From NCBI GenBank assembly GCA_024693165.1, contig JAILLM010000067.1, positions 1-7,524 of the forward strand: a DNA stretch of 7,524 nucleotides, read 5' to 3'. A model generated the notes under the pieces. It did not search any database, was not told the origin of the DNA, and saw only the letters and a program-made list of their open reading frames with translations. Made by a program: the position numbers and the translations under genes. The number at the start of each line of letters is the position of its first letter. Positions within the stretch are counted from its first letter, which is position 1. Below, one piece after another: positions 6,000 through 7,524 of this stretch. The DNA is from Bacilli bacterium. GTDB lineage: Bacteria > Bacillota_I > Bacilli_A > RF39 > UBA660.

Positions 6000-6440
6000 C
6001 TTTGCTTTTACAGCTTCTTTTTGTTCGTATTTGATTAGTTCACTTTCTTTTTTAAAGAAGTTAGCGATTTTTTCTTCATATAATGAACCAAACCAATATT
6101 CATAACAAGTTTGAAAATCGAATTTAAATTTTTGAATAGCTTCAGAATCTTTAACTGTTATTTCTTCACCAGTTTCCATTTCACAATACGATCCATCATT
6201 ATATTTTTGACATAAAATATATTTGGGAATGTTTAATTTATTAAATAACTTATCAAGTTTCTTATCTGATTTATTTTCAATTTTAGTTTTCTTTTCTTCA
6301 TTATTATTAATTAAAACTTTTGAAACTTTTGTTATTTCTAGATTTCCAATTTCCGGAAACTTTTCATAAAGCATATCCTTTAGTCTTTTTCCATTAATTA
6401 ATGTATTAGTATCATTAATAGGTATTAAAAAATATTCCAT
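5973..6440 (-). CDS. Hypothetical lysine-rich soluble protein
   Basis: A 155-residue protein that I do not recognise. It begins with a short hydrophobic strand (MEYFLIPI). A polar, lysine- and asparagine-rich linker (about 45-62) follows, then a middle segment resembling a small folded domain (KYILCQKYNDGSYCEME). The C-terminal third is aromatic and helical (FDFQTCYEYWFGSLYEEK) and ends in a basic tail (AKKKTKKKNS). There is no signal peptide or membrane helix. ATG 6440 is chosen because AAGGAGG (6452-6446) lies 5 nt ahead; a start ten codons earlier has no ribosome site and lies upstream of the promoter -10. It is the only gene here ending in TAG, and the stop is inside the terminator stem. 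It follows the LysR-type gene by 51 nt with its own promoter, so it may be read both alone and through. Confidence 0.7.
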   Translation of the reverse strand: MEYFLIPINDTNTLINGKRLKDMLYEKFPEIGNLEITKVSKVLINNNEEKKTKIENKSDKKLDKLFNKLNIPKYILCQKYNDGSYCEMETGEEITVKDSEAIQKFKFDFQTCYEYWFGSLYEEKIANFFKKESELIKYEQKEAVKAKKKTKKKNS

Positions 6441-6458
6441 ACGATCCTCCTTACAATT

Positions 6459-6467
6459 AGTATAACA
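6459..6467 (-). promoter_or_regulatory. Extended -10 promoter for the lysine-rich protein
   Basis: On the - strand, TGT-TATACT (6467-6459) forms a TGn-extended -10 box with no good -35 box. The start would be near 6452, immediately at the AAGGAGG ribosome site, leaving a leader of only about 12 nt. No convincing terminator for the LysR-type gene is seen upstream. Confidence 0.45.
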
Positions 6468-6491
6468 CATTCATATCTTTTAGAAATAAAA

Positions 6492-7361
6492 TTATTTTAA
6501 ATAATCAATAAAAGTTTTACTGGCAAATGTTAATAAATTATTTTTATTAGTTGCCAAGTATATATTTATATTTGGTATTCTATTATTTATATTTAATTCT
6601 TTTAGATTAGGGTAATTTCTTTTAGCTAAATCTATAATCGCAAATCCAATACCTAATCCTATGTTAGTGAATTCAGCGATTAATTCTTGACTAACAACTT
6701 CCATCTTAGGTATTAATTTAACATTATTATTAAGTGCGATTGAGTCTAATAATTTTCTACTATTAGATTCGCTTTTTTGAAGTATTAAAGGATATTTATT
6801 TAAATTTTCAAATATATTAATATTATCTTTATAATAATCTGGATTATAAATAAAACCTTGTTTTAATTCTTTTATCTTTTCTAAATTTAAATTAGTTTCT
6901 TTTATATTACTTTCATTAAATATAACAAAATCTAATTTACCTAATTTTAAACTATTAATTAAATTACTAGTTAAATCATTTGTTATTTGAATATTAATAT
7001 GTGGGTAAGTTTTATGAAAATCTTTTATTACATCAATAAGTATTAATTTTGTTAGGGTAGTTGAACATCCAATTTTAATTTCTCCCTTAGATAAATCTTT
7101 AAAAGAAGTGAATTCATGTTCCGCGTTGTTAATAAGTTCTAACGCACCTTTAACATATTCATAAAACATTTTTCCTTCTTCAGTTAGTTCCATACCTTTA
7201 TTACTTCTAAGAAATAATGTTCCACCTAATTGATCTTCTAACTTCTTTATTGATTGTGATATCGCAGGTTGAGAAATATGTAACTCTTCACTTGCTTTAG
7301 TCATATGTTTATTTTTAGCTACAACATAAAAAACTTTATATAATTCTAAATCTATATTCAT
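6492..7361 (-). CDS. LysR-type transcriptional regulator
   Basis: A 289-residue DNA-binding regulator of normal LysR family length. The N-terminal winged helix-turn-helix covers about 1-60: LELYKVFYVVAK, recognition region ASEELHISQPAISQSIKKLE (23-42), wing LFLRSNKGMELTEEG. A helical linker to about 88 follows, then the periplasmic-binding-protein-like effector domain (93-289), starting at GEIKIGCSTTL and including PHINIQI and LDFVIFN. ATG 7361 is preferred over the GTG at 7370 because AAGGAG (7375-7370) overlaps the GTG but sits 8 nt before the ATG. It is divergent from the gene at 7450, the typical arrangement in which the regulator controls itself and its neighbour through a shared site; a dyad is present there. 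The ligand cannot be told from sequence. Confidence 0.92.
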   Translation of the reverse strand: MNIDLELYKVFYVVAKNKHMTKASEELHISQPAISQSIKKLEDQLGGTLFLRSNKGMELTEEGKMFYEYVKGALELINNAEHEFTSFKDLSKGEIKIGCSTTLTKLILIDVIKDFHKTYPHINIQITNDLTSNLINSLKLGKLDFVIFNESNIKETNLNLEKIKELKQGFIYNPDYYKDNINIFENLNKYPLILQKSESNSRKLLDSIALNNNVKLIPKMEVVSQELIAEFTNIGLGIGFAIIDLAKRNYPNLKELNINNRIPNINIYLATNKNNLLTFASKTFIDYLK

Positions 7362-7380
7362 TATAAGCACTCCTTATACC

Positions 7381-7406
7381 AAGTATAACATATATATATT
7401 ATACTT
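7381..7406. promoter_or_regulatory. Candidate LysR operator (26-bp dyad)
   Basis: AAGTATAA (7381-7388) and TTATACTT (7399-7406) are perfect inverted repeats, 10 nt apart. The inner eight bases (7390-7397) are also self-complementary, so only one symmetric pair mismatches across 26 bp. LysR-type proteins bind interrupted AT-rich dyads (T-N11-A) in divergent promoters. The right arm contains TATAAT on the - strand (7403-7398), a perfect -10 box for the regulator gene but without a good -35, so binding could block it. A weak -10 (TATTAT, 7423-7428) may serve the gene at 7450, again without a clear -35, as expected for an activated promoter. Confidence 0.5.
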
Positions 7407-7449
7407 ATTATCAAAAATAACATATTATTAACTTGAAAAGGAGATTAAT

Positions 7450-7524
7450 ATGAATAAAGAATTAAATTTTGAGTACAATGAATTAAGAGAAAAATATTAT
7501 GAGTTAAATAAAATATATTCAATG
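7450..7524 (+). CDS. Start of a gene cut by the window edge
   Basis: An open frame from ATG 7450 runs to the end of the window (25 codons: MNKELNFEYNELREKYYELN and on). AAGGAG (7438-7443), 6 nt before the ATG, is a strong ribosome site. The visible part is charged and helical and gives no family. Its divergent placement from the LysR-type gene makes it the likely regulated target. Confidence 0.7.
   Translation, partial: MNKELNFEYNELREKYYELNKIYSM

Noticed and set aside
6441..6470. Longer start for the lysine-rich protein
   Set aside because: No ribosome site is present and it lies upstream of the predicted transcription start; AAGGAGG clearly serves ATG 6440.
6478..6505. AT-only palindrome after the LysR gene as a terminator
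   Set aside because: ATTATTT-T-AAATAAT has no G-C pairs and a one-base centre, so it would not form a stable hairpin.
1..7524. TGA read as tryptophan (Mollicutes code)
   Set aside because: Tryptophans checked are TGG and no gene needs TGA read-through; the absence of TGA stops is explained by the AT-rich preference for TAA.

Overview
This AT-rich window shows strong AGGAGG-type ribosome binding sites, SigA-like promoters and short intergenic gaps. It uses AGA-dominated arginine codons and almost only TAA stops. Together these point to a low-GC Firmicutes (Bacilli/Clostridia-like) chromosome. Tryptophan is written TGG and no reading frame depends on TGA recoding, so the standard bacterial code fits. 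The species cannot be named from this window.

Left part (1-3203, + strand): a two-gene unit of a coiled-coil AAA+ ATPase of the MoxR/CobS-like class and, 2 nt later, a protein resembling the VWA-like partners that accompany such ATPases in phages. This is the most unusual content of the window. Right after it, in another frame, is the C-terminal half of a Nudix-hydrolase-like protein without its Nudix box. This may be a scar left when the ATPase cassette arrived. A perfect 12-bp hairpin closes the region from both sides.

Middle part (3204-5967): a small two-helix membrane protein and an orphan MraZ-like double AbrB-type protein lie on the - strand, each with its own promoter. Divergent from the MraZ-like gene, on the + strand, is a tightly coupled pair: a dCMP deaminase and a zinc-ribbon CPBP (CAAX-type) intramembrane protease with an extra C-terminal domain. 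The 87-nt divergent region holds overlapping promoters and a short palindrome.

Right part (5966-7524): a 14-bp bidirectional terminator separates the protease gene from two - strand genes, an unrecognised lysine-rich protein and a LysR-type regulator. The regulator is divergent from a gene cut by the right window edge. Between these two is a near-perfect 26-bp dyad that is a good candidate for the LysR operator.

The region is very compact. All three terminator hairpins include stop codons of the genes they end, and several promoters leave leaders of only about 10-20 nt. Six start codons were chosen from Shine-Dalgarno placement, and some are shorter than the longest open frame. The start of the first gene is uncertain because its frame is open to the left edge. 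No tRNA, rRNA, CRISPR array or insertion sequence was seen, and no stretch over 300 bases lacks a gene.
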